This document shows positions 1 through 6,454 of a DNA stretch of 6,469 nucleotides, one piece after another. Position 1 is the first letter of the stretch. Every line of letters starts with the position of its first letter. Source of the DNA: Planctomycetes bacterium UBA1135 (GTDB lineage: Bacteria; Planctomycetota; UBA1135); assembly GCA_002311925.1 (NCBI GenBank), contig DCAK01000056.1:12105-18573 (forward strand), in the 5' to 3' direction. Below the pieces are notes generated by a model. The model was not told the origin of the DNA. It saw nothing but the letters and a program-made list of their open reading frames with translations, and did no database searches. A program made the position numbers and the translations under genes.

Positions 1-51
1 CAACTGGTTTTGGTCCAGTCATTCCAGGTTCAAGTCCTGGTCCGGTAGCCA
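1..51 (+). tRNA. tRNA-Gln (anticodon TTG), 3' part only, cut by window edge
   Basis: This is the 3' two-thirds of a tRNA that reads CAA glutamine codons. The anticodon stem is ACTGG (3-7) paired with CCAGT (15-19). It closes a 7-base loop TTTTGGT (8-14), which puts anticodon TTG at 10-12. A short variable region (20-23) follows, then the T stem CCAGG (24-28) paired with CCTGG (36-40) around the loop TTCAAGT. The acceptor 3' strand is 41-47, the discriminator is G48, and CCA is encoded at 49-51. A G discriminator is usual for tRNA-Gln. The D arm and the 5' acceptor strand lie left of the window, so the acceptor pairing cannot be checked. The gene converges on folA. Confidence 0.93.
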
Positions 52-55
52 AATC

Positions 56-83
56 GCGGGTCATCGCTTCGGCGGTGGCCCGC
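56..83 (+). terminator. Strong hairpin with UUCG tetraloop just after tRNA-Gln (possible terminator or processing stem)
   Basis: GCGGGTCATCGC (56-67) pairs over its full 12 bp with GCGGTGGCCCGC (72-83). The loop TTCG (68-71) is closed by C-G, the very stable C(UUCG)G tetraloop. Two of the pairs are U-G wobbles in plus-strand RNA. In minus-strand RNA the same two positions become A-C mismatches, so the structure favours the tRNA transcript. It starts 4 nt after the tRNA CCA. No U-run follows, so it is not a canonical intrinsic terminator. It may stabilise or help process the tRNA 3' trailer, or end transcription together with Rho. It fills nearly all of the 40 nt between the tRNA and the folA stop codon. 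Confidence 0.55.
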
Positions 84-91
84 ATCGGCGT

Positions 92-601
92 TCACTCCTT
101 CCGCCGATAGATGCAGAAGGAAAAGGGGATTCCGTTTTCCTTCACCGTTTCGGATTCCGACTCCAATTCCCACTGGTTCTCGTCGGGCATGAAGAAGGTG
201 TCGCATCCGAATTCCTCATGGATTGCGGTCATGTGAACCGTGCGGCAATCCGGGTGCAGCAGGGCCCGCTCGTAGACCGCCCCGCCCCCGATGACGAAGA
301 CCTCGGTCGCCGCTTCGCAGGCCCCCAAGGCGTCTTCGAAATTTCCGGCCGCAGCCACCCCTTCGGAGACTTCCCAATCCTGCCGACGGGTGAGCACCAC
401 ATTGAGGCGCCCCGGCAGGGGCCGAAAGGGTTCGGGAATCGAATCCCAAGTCTTGCGTCCCATGATGACGGCGTTCCCGCCCTTTCCCTGGGTGATTTCC
501 CTGAAGTGGGCCATGTCGGCGGGAAGCTTCCAGGGCAGCTCTCCGTCACGACCGATTCCCCCAGCGCGGTCGATGGCGACCACGATGGAGAACGGTTTCA
601 A
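92..601 (-). CDS. folA: Dihydrofolate reductase
   Basis: This cytosolic enzyme reduces 7,8-dihydrofolate to tetrahydrofolate with NADPH. At 169 aa it is close to the usual 160-170 aa of bacterial FolA. The visible family motifs are the N-terminal strand and Met20-type loop with [10 protein letters not shown] (15-24), where Trp24 is conserved; PADM (27-30), whose Asp29 is the expected catalytic acid; MGRKTW (47-52), which binds the cofactor; [12 protein letters not shown] (61-72), with the folate-binding Arg65; and VIGGGAVYE (103-111), the glycine-rich NADPH segment. The start is TTG at 601-599. It is supported by a GAGG ribosome-binding site 7 nt upstream and by the TTGA overlap with the thyA stop codon. 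Translation is therefore probably coupled to thyA, whose reaction produces the dihydrofolate this enzyme recycles. It is the last gene of the cluster. Confidence 0.97.
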   Translation of the reverse strand: MKPFSIVVAIDRAGGIGRDGELPWKLPADMAHFREITQGKGGNAVIMGRKTWDSIPEPFRPLPGRLNVVLTRRQDWEVSEGVAAAGNFEDALGACEAATEVFVIGGGAVYERALLHPDCRTVHMTAIHEEFGCDTFFMPDENQWELESESETVKENGIPFSFCIYRRKE

Positions 602-1377
602 ACCGCCACCTCGAACTTGATGAAGGGGTGATGCTGATAGCCCTTCAGCGCCACATCCTCGAACACGACATCGTCCAGCGGCTTTTGGGGAGTCTCGAGG
701 CGGGGAAGCGGGAAGGGGTCGCGGGCCAATTGTTCTTCGAGGCCGTCGAGGTGGTTGAGGTAGACATGGGCGTCGCCGAGGGTGTGGATGAACACTCCCG
801 GTTCGAGGCCCGTTTCACGCGCCGCCAGGGTCAGCAGAAGGGCGTAGCTGGCGATGTTGAAGGGAACCCCCAGGGCCATGTCGGCGGACCGTTGATACAT
901 CTGCAGGTCCAATCGGTCGCCGGAGACACGGAATTGGTAGAGAGCATGGCAGGGGGGAAGCTTCATCTTCGGAAGGTCGGCCACATTCCAGGCGCTCACC
1001 AGGTTGCGGCGGGAAAAGGGATCTTCCCGAATCAGGTCCAGGGCCCCGCGCACCTGGTCGATTCCGGTTCCGCCCCAATTCCTCCATTGGGCGCCGTAGA
1101 TGGGGCCGAGGTCGCCGTCTTCGTCGGCCCAGGCGTCCCAGATGGGAGTGTGCTCGGTGAGGCCGTCGTTGATGTTGGTGGAGCCCCGCAGGAACCAGAG
1201 CAGCTCGCGCACCACGGCGCTGAACAACACCTTCTTGGTGGTCACCAGGGGGAATCCATCACGCAGGTCGTAGCGGGCCTGGGCCCCGAACAGCGACAGG
1301 GTGCCCGTGCCGGTTCGGTCCTCGCGCCGTTCTCCCCTCTCGAGGATTTCCTGGACCAGTTCAAGGTAGGGCTTCAT
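598..1377 (-). CDS. thyA: Thymidylate synthase (ThyA type)
   Basis: This enzyme methylates dUMP to dTMP using 5,10-methylene-THF as both carbon donor and reductant, and releases dihydrofolate. At 259 aa it matches the short ThyA class (E. coli has 264). Landmarks in order are the phosphate-binding Arg21 in REDRTGTGT (18-26); the [12 protein letters not shown] segment (57-68) with Glu58; GPIYGAQWR (91-99); the nucleophile Cys143 in [10 protein letters not shown] (140-149); the dUMP-contacting [13 protein letters not shown] (162-174) with Asp166 and Asn174; and GDAHVYLNH (201-209) with His204 and Tyr206. All expected active-site residues are present. The start is ATG at 1377. The same frame stays open for 33 more codons upstream, but that stretch overlaps the preceding gene and does not resemble ThyA. 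The 37-nt gap upstream (1378-1414) is the largest in the cluster and I see no good Shine-Dalgarno in it. The folA start overlaps the stop codon. Confidence 0.98.
   Translation of the reverse strand: MKPYLELVQEILERGERREDRTGTGTLSLFGAQARYDLRDGFPLVTTKKVLFSAVVRELLWFLRGSTNINDGLTEHTPIWDAWADEDGDLGPIYGAQWRNWGGTGIDQVRGALDLIREDPFSRRNLVSAWNVADLPKMKLPPCHALYQFRVSGDRLDLQMYQRSADMALGVPFNIASYALLLTLAARETGLEPGVFIHTLGDAHVYLNHLDGLEEQLARDPFPLPRLETPQKPLDDVVFEDVALKGYQHHPFIKFEVAV
609..612 (-). promoter_or_regulatory. Ribosome-binding site (GAGG) that fixes the folA TTG start
   Basis: The minus strand reads GAGG, 7 nt, then TTG. This site lies inside the last codons of thyA. It is one of only two clear Shine-Dalgarno-like sites at the gene junctions in this cluster, and it is the main evidence for a TTG start in folA. 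Confidence 0.6.
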
Positions 1378-1414
1378 CCGGCAGGATTCTATCGACGGGG
1401 GAGTCTTCCTCGCC

Positions 1415-2128
1415 CTAGCGGCGAAGAAGGTGGGCGGGGTCGCGGTAGGGGTCTGCGAGGATGGCCGCCCGGGCAAGTTCGCTCTCCTCCCACTCTCCTC
1501 TTCCGAATTCCAAACCGGCCGCCTCTCCGAGGGCCCGGGCCAGGGCTTCCAGGTCGGGTTCGCTTCCCAGGAAGGCGGTTCCCGGGGTTTCAGGAGATGG
1601 CTGGACCACCAGGCTGCCGTGAAAGAGTACCCAGCCCCTTCTTCTACGGGCGGCGGACCCCAGCAGCTTCCTTCCGTCGCGAGCCAAATCGAGCGCTGAC
1701 GAATCCTCGAAACACCAGGGGCTTCCCTCGATGTCGCTGTCGAGAGGGTCGCTCCCGCGGATTTGGAGGGGAGTTCCGAATTGAGATTCGAGCTCGGCGG
1801 CGAATACCCTGTGAATCAGTTCCATGACCGGGCCGGGTCCTCCCCCAAGGGCCCCGATTTCAGGGGCGCAGAGGGAATAGGTGAGCTCATTTTCGTGGAG
1901 GATGGCCTTGCCTCCGGTGGGACGCCGCACCGCTTCGCCGCCGCGGTCGCGGACGGCTTCGAAAGGGAGCCCGGCCGATTCCTGGAACCAGCCCAGGGAA
2001 AGAGTGGGCCGCGCCCATCTATAGAACCTGAGGGTGGGAATGCGCCTCGTCTTGAGAAGAGCCTCGTCCCGACCCATGTTTTCGGCCGCCGCAAGGGGAG
2101 GGTCCAGGAGGAGCCGGGCCCGGGTCAC
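1415..2128 (-). CDS. Lipoate-protein ligase / octanoyltransferase family protein (LipM-like)
   Basis: The product belongs to the BPL/LplA/LipB fold family, which attaches octanoate or lipoate to the lysine of lipoyl domains. Visible motifs are [10 protein letters not shown] (16-25), the family's N-terminal signature; [18 protein letters not shown] (68-85), the acyl-binding loop; [10 protein letters not shown] (139-148); and [11 protein letters not shown] (152-162), where Lys154 is the expected conserved catalytic or binding lysine, followed by FHGSLVV (169-175). RRPTGG in place of the LplA-type RRxSGGG, together with Cys139 where LipM enzymes have their acyl-accepting cysteine, favours a LipM-like octanoyltransferase over an ATP-dependent LplA. 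That is an inference. At 237 aa it is shorter than B. subtilis LipM (about 280), and no C-terminal LplA accessory domain is visible. The start is GTG at 2128, 2 nt after the gcvPB stop. Placement beside gcvH suggests GcvH is its substrate. Confidence 0.85.
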   Translation of the reverse strand: MTRARLLLDPPLAAAENMGRDEALLKTRRIPTLRFYRWARPTLSLGWFQESAGLPFEAVRDRGGEAVRRPTGGKAILHENELTYSLCAPEIGALGGGPGPVMELIHRVFAAELESQFGTPLQIRGSDPLDSDIEGSPWCFEDSSALDLARDGRKLLGSAARRRRGWVLFHGSLVVQPSPETPGTAFLGSEPDLEALARALGEAAGLEFGRGEWEESELARAAILADPYRDPAHLLRR

Positions 2129-2130
2129 GG

Positions 2131-3585
2131 TCAGCTGCAGCGGAAGCAGAGGTTCGGGTCCTTGACCGCCCGGGCTTCGTCCACTCGGCCGACGGGGGTG
2201 GTGACGGGGGCCGCGTGCAGAATCGGGTCTCCACGCAGGGCCTCCTCGGCGACCTGGTTCATGGCGTCGGCGAATGCGTCGAGGGTTTCCTTGCTCTCGG
2301 TTTCGGTGGGCTCGACCATGATGGCTTCCGCAACCACCAGCGGGAAATAGATGGTGGGGGGATGGTAGCCAAGGTCGATGAGCCGTTTCGCCACGTCGAG
2401 GGTGCGGATCCCCTTTTCCTTCATGGCCTTGGTGGGCCGCGCGACGAATTCATGCATGCAGATGCGGTCGAAGGGTACCCGCCAGGAGGAATTGCACTTC
2501 ACCCTCAGGTAGTTCGCGTTGAGGACGGCGGCCTCCGCCATCCGCCTCAAGCCTGGGCCTCCCAATCTCCTGATGAAGGCGTAAGCGCGCAGGAGAACCA
2601 GGAAATTCCCGTGCCAACCGCGCAGGCGGCCGACCGATTGAGGAGGGTCTTCGAGCAGGAAACCGTCCTCCCCTTCCGCGACCCGGGGGCCGGGGAGGAA
2701 GGGGGCGAGGTCGTCCGCCACGCAGACGGGTCCGGCTCCTGGTCCGCCCCCGCCGTGGGGGGTGGAAAAAGTCTTGTGGAGGTTCAGGTGCATCATGTCG
2801 ATGCCGAAATCTCCGGGCCGGGTGATTCCGGCGATTGCGTTGAAATTGGCGCCGTCCATGTAGACCCTGCCGCCCGCCTCGTGGACCATGCGGCAGATGT
2901 CCTCGATGCCCTCCTCGAACAACCCCAGGGTGTTGGGGTTGGTGATCATCAGGCCGGCCGTCGTGGCGTCGAGGAGCGAAGCCAGGGCCTCGAGGTCGCA
3001 CAAGCCCCGGTCGTCCGACTTCACGGTGACCACCTTGAACCCGGCGAGGGTGCAGGATGCGGGATTGGTGCCGTGGGCGGAGTCGGGAATCAGGATGGTT
3101 CGGCGCTCGGTTTCGCCTCGGGAATCCAGCCAGGCCCGAAGGACCATCAGGGCCGTGAGTTCTCCTTGCGCCCCTGCGGCCGGGTGAAGGGTGACTCCGG
3201 GAAGACCTGTGGCTTCGGCCAAATCATCCTGCAGCCTCGCCATCACGGCGAGGGCTCCCTGGATTTCCCCCGGATCCTGGAAGGGGTGTAGCCCTGTCCA
3301 GGGGTTTTCCGCCGCCAACACTTCATTGACCACCGGGTTGTACTTCATGGTGCAGGAACCCAGTGGGTAGAAACTGGTGGTGATGGCGTAATTCCGGCGC
3401 GAAAGTCGGGTGAAGTGCCTCACGATGTCCAATTCCCCGTTCTCGGGAAGTTGGGGAGGGTGTTCGCGAACTTCCCTCGCCGGAAGGCCCTCGATGGCCC
3501 GGGCGCGGTCGGCTCCGCGATAGGTCGTGCACCGGCGGCCTGGCCTGGAGGCTTCGAAGAGAAGACGAATCGGGCGTTCGCTCAT
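2131..3585 (-). CDS. gcvPB: Glycine dehydrogenase (decarboxylating) subunit 2, P-protein beta chain
   Basis: This is the PLP-carrying subunit of the split P-protein. With GcvPA it decarboxylates glycine and transfers the aminomethyl group to lipoyl-GcvH. It has 484 aa from ATG 3585, normal for the family. Motifs are LLFEASRPGRR (8-18); SFYPLGSCTMKYNP (71-84); HPAAGAQGELTAL (134-146); DSAHGTNPAS (168-177), which contacts PLP; MDGANFNAI (243-251); and NLHKTFSTPHGGGGPGAGP (268-286), where Lys271 should form the Schiff base. Further on come CMHEF (376-380) and HPPTIYFPL near 408-416. The start is set by a GGAG site 8 nt upstream (3594-3597) and a 4-nt ATGA overlap with the gcvPA stop. A 39-codon upstream extension in the same frame lies inside gcvPA and looks like shadow sequence. 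One oddity: the chain ends in a CFRC pair (Cys480, Cys483), where I would expect an ordinary polar or hydrophobic tail. Confidence 0.97.
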   Translation of the reverse strand: MSERPIRLLFEASRPGRRCTTYRGADRARAIEGLPAREVREHPPQLPENGELDIVRHFTRLSRRNYAITTSFYPLGSCTMKYNPVVNEVLAAENPWTGLHPFQDPGEIQGALAVMARLQDDLAEATGLPGVTLHPAAGAQGELTALMVLRAWLDSRGETERRTILIPDSAHGTNPASCTLAGFKVVTVKSDDRGLCDLEALASLLDATTAGLMITNPNTLGLFEEGIEDICRMVHEAGGRVYMDGANFNAIAGITRPGDFGIDMMHLNLHKTFSTPHGGGGPGAGPVCVADDLAPFLPGPRVAEGEDGFLLEDPPQSVGRLRGWHGNFLVLLRAYAFIRRLGGPGLRRMAEAAVLNANYLRVKCNSSWRVPFDRICMHEFVARPTKAMKEKGIRTLDVAKRLIDLGYHPPTIYFPLVVAEAIMVEPTETESKETLDAFADAMNQVAEEALRGDPILHAAPVTTPVGRVDEARAVKDPNLCFRCS

Positions 3586-4946
3586 GCCACCGTCTCCGCG
3601 GGAAGGGTCGTGGCCGCCAGGTCGGCGACCCTGGCGATGTCCTCGGGCCGGGTGCGCTCGGTGCACGCGAGGGTGAAGACCCCTTCCATGTCGGGATACC
3701 ACTCCGAAACGGGAAGAACCCCGGCGATTCCGGCCTCGGCGAGGGCGGCGCGCAACTTCTTCACCGCGGAGTCGCCACCGGCAGCTCGGAAGGGAATCTC
3801 GTTGAAGAAAGCGCCTCCCGGAAAAGCGGGACGGATGCCGGGGCAGGCGGCGGTGAGAGCTTCTTCCAACTCCAGGGCTCTCTGACGGGAGAGGCAGGCC
3901 ACCTCTTCAATCCCCTTGGGGCCCAGAGCGGCCATGTGGATGCAACCCCTGAGGGCGATGAGGGCGTTGTTGGTGCAGATGTTCGAGGTCGCTTTTTCGC
4001 GCCGAATATGTTGTTCCCGGGTCTGGAAGGTCAAGGTGAAGGCTCGGCGGCCAGCGCCATCCACGCTCTGGCCCACCAGGCGGCCGGGAAGGCGGCGCAC
4101 TTGTTCGCTGCTGGCTGCGAAGAATCCGAAGGAGGGGCCACCCAGTCCCATGGGAACTCCAAGGGATTGCCCGTCGCCCACCACCAAGTCGAAACCGACG
4201 GCTCCGGGTGAGCGCAGCAATCCCATGGCGACGGGATAGACCGAGGCCACAGCCCATGCCCCCGCGTCCTTGGAGACCGACCGGGCGGCGTCGAGGTCCT
4301 CGACCATGCCGAGAAAGTTGGGCTGTTGGACAAAAACGGCCGCGGTTTCCTCGTCCACCAGGTCTCCCCAATCCGTCGTCCCTTCCTTGAGAGGGGCCTC
4401 CACCACTTTGATTGCGGCGTGGCGCAGATAGGTGCGGATGGTTTCCCGGCTGTGGGGATGCAGGCCCGCCGACAGCACGACCTTCTTGCGGCGGGTGGCT
4501 CCCGCCGCCATCAGGGCGGCTTCGGCGCAGGCGGAGGCCCCGTCGTACATCGAGGCGTTGGCGACCTCGGCGCCGCAGATTTCGGCGATCATGCTCTGGA
4601 ATTCGAAGATCCATTGCAGGGTTCCCTGCGAGCATTCCGGCTGGTAGGGGGTGTAGGCGGTAAGAAACTCGCTGCGCCCGGCGAGGTGGTCCACCAGCGC
4701 GGGCCAGTCGTGGTCGTAGATTCCGCCGCCGAGAAAGCAGGGTCGTCCGGAAGCGGGTCGATTCCAGGACGCCAACTCCCGCACATGTTCCTTGAGTTCC
4801 CGCTCGGTCAATTCGCCCTCGATTTCAAGTTCCCTGCTCAGGCGAATGGCTTGAGGGATTGCGGTGAAAAGGTCTTCGACGGAATCCACCCCCAACGCTG
4901 CCAGCATGGCGGCGCGGTCGGTTTCGGATTGCTGCAGGTAGGGCAA
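3582..4946 (-). CDS. gcvPA: Glycine dehydrogenase (decarboxylating) subunit 1, P-protein alpha chain
   Basis: This is the non-PLP half of the split glycine decarboxylase, which forms the active P-protein with GcvPB. Its 454 aa match the usual 440-455. Family motifs appear in order: the N-terminal helix DRAAMLAALGVDSVEDLF (10-27); GGGIYDHDWPALVDH (73-87); TAYTPYQPECSQGTLQ (96-111); NASMYDGASA (130-139); HPHSRETIRTYL (163-174); GLGGPSFGFFA (267-277); and the highly conserved QTREQHIRREKATSN (308-322). The start is TTG at 4946, 3 nt after the gcvH stop. The alignment of its first residues (MPYLQQSETDR) with the usual family N-terminus supports this start, although no Shine-Dalgarno is visible, so translation may be coupled to gcvH. 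The stop overlaps the gcvPB start, as expected for two subunits made in equal amounts. Confidence 0.97.
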   Translation of the reverse strand: MPYLQQSETDRAAMLAALGVDSVEDLFTAIPQAIRLSRELEIEGELTERELKEHVRELASWNRPASGRPCFLGGGIYDHDWPALVDHLAGRSEFLTAYTPYQPECSQGTLQWIFEFQSMIAEICGAEVANASMYDGASACAEAALMAAGATRRKKVVLSAGLHPHSRETIRTYLRHAAIKVVEAPLKEGTTDWGDLVDEETAAVFVQQPNFLGMVEDLDAARSVSKDAGAWAVASVYPVAMGLLRSPGAVGFDLVVGDGQSLGVPMGLGGPSFGFFAASSEQVRRLPGRLVGQSVDGAGRRAFTLTFQTREQHIRREKATSNICTNNALIALRGCIHMAALGPKGIEEVACLSRQRALELEEALTAACPGIRPAFPGGAFFNEIPFRAAGGDSAVKKLRAALAEAGIAGVLPVSEWYPDMEGVFTLACTERTRPEDIARVADLAATTLPAETVA

Positions 4947-4949
4947 GGG

Positions 4950-5333
4950 TCAGGACTGGTCGGAAACGACTTCTTCGTAGGCCGCCGCGTCGAGCATCCC
5001 GTCGGTGGCCGAGGCGTCCGCGACTTGTATCTTGACCAGCCATCCTTCCCCCAGGGGATCTTCCTGGAGGGGTTCGAGAGCGTCGGGTAGATTGGCGTTG
5101 ACCTCAACGATGGTTCCTGAAACCGGGGCGTAGAAATCAGAAACCGCTTTCACGCTCTCGACTTCGCCCAGGGTGTCCCCCTTGTCCACGGCCTTGCCCG
5201 TCTCAGGGAGTTCAAGGAAGACGAGTTCGCCGAGCTGCTCGACGGCGAAGTCGGTGATTCCAATGACGGCGAGGTCGCCTTCGAGGCGGGCCCATTCGTG
5301 GGACTCGAGGTAGGAACGGTCTTGAGGTCTCAT
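4950..5333 (-). CDS. gcvH: Glycine cleavage system H protein (lipoyl carrier)
   Basis: This small soluble carrier's lipoyl arm shuttles the aminomethyl intermediate from P-protein to T-protein and is then reoxidised by L-protein. Its 127 aa are typical. HEWARLEGDLAVIGITDFA (12-30) is the family N-terminal signature. ELVFLELPETGKAVDKGD (36-53) leads to the lipoyl site GEVESVKAVSDFYAPVSG (56-73), with Lys62 as the modified residue. The C-terminal EDPLGEGWLVKI is also characteristic. The start chosen is ATG 5333, 4 nt after the gcvT stop. An in-frame ATG at 5426 would add 31 residues, but these overlap gcvT and are not H-protein-like. No Shine-Dalgarno is seen, so coupling to gcvT translation is likely. 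The transferase gene downstream could supply its acyl modification. Confidence 0.98.
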   Translation of the reverse strand: MRPQDRSYLESHEWARLEGDLAVIGITDFAVEQLGELVFLELPETGKAVDKGDTLGEVESVKAVSDFYAPVSGTIVEVNANLPDALEPLQEDPLGEGWLVKIQVADASATDGMLDAAAYEEVVSDQS

Positions 5334-5337
5334 GATG

Positions 5338-6423
5338 TCAATCGCGTGAACGGTGAGGAATGAAGGGAAGTTCCGTGATTTCCACCGGCAATTCCTTGCC
5401 GCGGAGGTCCACGGTCCATGGGCCATCGCAATCCTGGTTCACCAGGGCGGTGGCGATGGGGCGGTCGAGGTTGGCCGACCAGACTCCCGAGCAGATCACC
5501 CCGGCCTCGGAGCCGGCGCTCAACACCGGATAACCTTCTCGGGGAACCCTCTTTTCGCCGAGAAAACCCACCAGCTTGCGGGAGGGCGGGTGCGCGGCCG
5601 TGAGGGCGGCGGAACCCACGAAGGTGCGTTCCTTCCATCCCCGAACCCCGAATCCGAGTCCGGCCTCGAAGGGGGTCACCTTTTCGTGGATTTCGTGTCC
5701 GTAGAGGGGAAGGCCCGCCTCAAGGCGGAGAACATCCCTGGCCCCCAACCCCACCGGGGCTGCGCCAGCCACCAGGAGAGCGCTCCAAAGAGCCTCTGTT
5801 TGGCCCGGGGTCGTGAAGATTTCGAACCCGTGTTCCCCGGTGTACCCGGTTCGGGCCATGAATAGATTCCCGAAAGGAGTGTCTCTCAGGTAGGCGAGGT
5901 CGAGGAATGCAGGGCAGAAATCCTCCACTCCAATCACGCCGGCGAGAATTTGCCGGGCTGAGGGACCTTGAAGGGCGAGAATCCCACCCCCGTCCAGGGT
6001 CAGGTCCTCCGCGTCGGTCCGGTCCAACCTGGAAGAGAGGGCTTCCCAGTCGCGAGCCCGATTGGAGGCGTTCACCACCATGAAGAAGTCCTCCTCCATG
6101 GCCCGATAGACGATGAGGTCGTCGAGAATCCCGCCGTCCTCGGCGAGAAGCAGGCTGTAGCGGGCCTTGCCGACGGGCAAGTCGGTCATCCGAGCGCCGA
6201 GCGCGTGGTCGAGCTCGGCCTGGGCCGCGGGGCCGCTGAAACGAAACCGCGCCATGTGGGAAACATCGAAGAGGCCGGCCCCGGCGCGCACCGTCCGGGC
6301 CTCCTTGAGAATGCTTCCGTAATCCAGGGGCATTTCCCATCCGGCGAAATCCACCAGCTTTCCTCCCAGGGCTGCATGGGCCGCATGGAGGGGAGTGACG
6401 AGGAGGGATGTGGAAGGTGGCAA
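5338..6423 (-). CDS. gcvT: Glycine cleavage system T protein (aminomethyltransferase)
   Basis: GcvT releases ammonia from aminomethyl-lipoyl-GcvH and transfers the carbon to tetrahydrofolate, giving 5,10-methylene-THF. The chain is 361 aa from TTG 6423, or 368 aa from ATG 6444. Motifs, in 368-aa numbering, are VDFAGWEMPLDYGS (31-44); GLFDVSHMARF (57-67); GGILDDLIVY (104-113), with the conserved folate-site aspartates; NASNRARDW (125-133); ALQGPSA (157-163); RTGYTGEHGFEIF (198-210); and GLGARDVLRLEAGLPLYGHE (232-251). The C-terminal barrel segment GVICSGVWSANLDRPIATA diverges from the usual VTSGTxSPxL pattern but is recognisable. The start is uncertain. Family homology begins near TPLHAAH (residue 17). 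TTG 6423 lies just beyond a terminator-like hairpin. ATG 6444 has an AGGG site 6 nt upstream, but both that site and the codon sit inside the hairpin. The frame is open to the window edge. Confidence 0.95.
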   Translation of the reverse strand: MPPSTSLLVTPLHAAHAALGGKLVDFAGWEMPLDYGSILKEARTVRAGAGLFDVSHMARFRFSGPAAQAELDHALGARMTDLPVGKARYSLLLAEDGGILDDLIVYRAMEEDFFMVVNASNRARDWEALSSRLDRTDAEDLTLDGGGILALQGPSARQILAGVIGVEDFCPAFLDLAYLRDTPFGNLFMARTGYTGEHGFEIFTTPGQTEALWSALLVAGAAPVGLGARDVLRLEAGLPLYGHEIHEKVTPFEAGLGFGVRGWKERTFVGSAALTAAHPPSRKLVGFLGEKRVPREGYPVLSAGSEAGVICSGVWSANLDRPIATALVNQDCDGPWTVDLRGKELPVEITELPFIPHRSRD

Positions 6424-6454
6424 AACGAAAAAAGGGCGCCCCATGAGGCGCCCT
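6422..6454 (-). terminator. Intrinsic-terminator-like hairpin with U-tract at the gcvT start (terminator or attenuator)
   Basis: In minus-strand RNA, AGGGCGCC (6454-6447) and GGCGCCCU (6440-6433) form a perfect 8-bp stem around the loop UCAUGG. The stem is followed by UUUUUU (6433-6428), then CG and UUUU. This has the full form of a Rho-independent terminator for transcription arriving from the right of the window. In the plus direction there is no U-run after the stem. The loop contains the AUG at 6444, and the 5' arm contains AGGG, which could act as a Shine-Dalgarno for it. The element abuts or overlaps the gcvT start, leaving no room for a promoter between it and the gene. That makes a regulated attenuator plausible, though it could also simply end an upstream gene. 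Confidence 0.75.

Noticed and set aside
1..91. tRNA-Gln 3' end as an integration (att) site
   Set aside because: No integrase, no repeated copy of the tRNA end and no foreign genes are present; the neighbouring DNA is core metabolism.
1378..1414. Possible internal promoter before thyA (TAGAAT, minus strand, in the 37-nt gap)
   Set aside because: The -10-like hexamer has no credible -35 element at the right distance, and one six-base match in this much sequence is not evidence.
628..1827. Plus-strand open frame of 399 codons opposite thyA and the lipM-like gene
   Set aside because: It lies antisense to two genes with complete catalytic motifs, has no recognisable domain and is rich in Gly, Arg and Pro, as expected for the reverse frame of a G+C-rich gene.
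2215..3291. Plus-strand open frame of 358 codons opposite gcvPB
   Set aside because: It is the antisense shadow of a well-conserved P-protein gene. The long opening comes from high G+C at third codon positions, and no family motif is visible.
3586..3702. 39-codon N-terminal extension of gcvPB
   Set aside because: It overlaps the gcvPA coding end, its Arg/His/Gly-rich translation looks like shadow sequence, and the ATGA overlap with a GGAG site supports the start at 3585.
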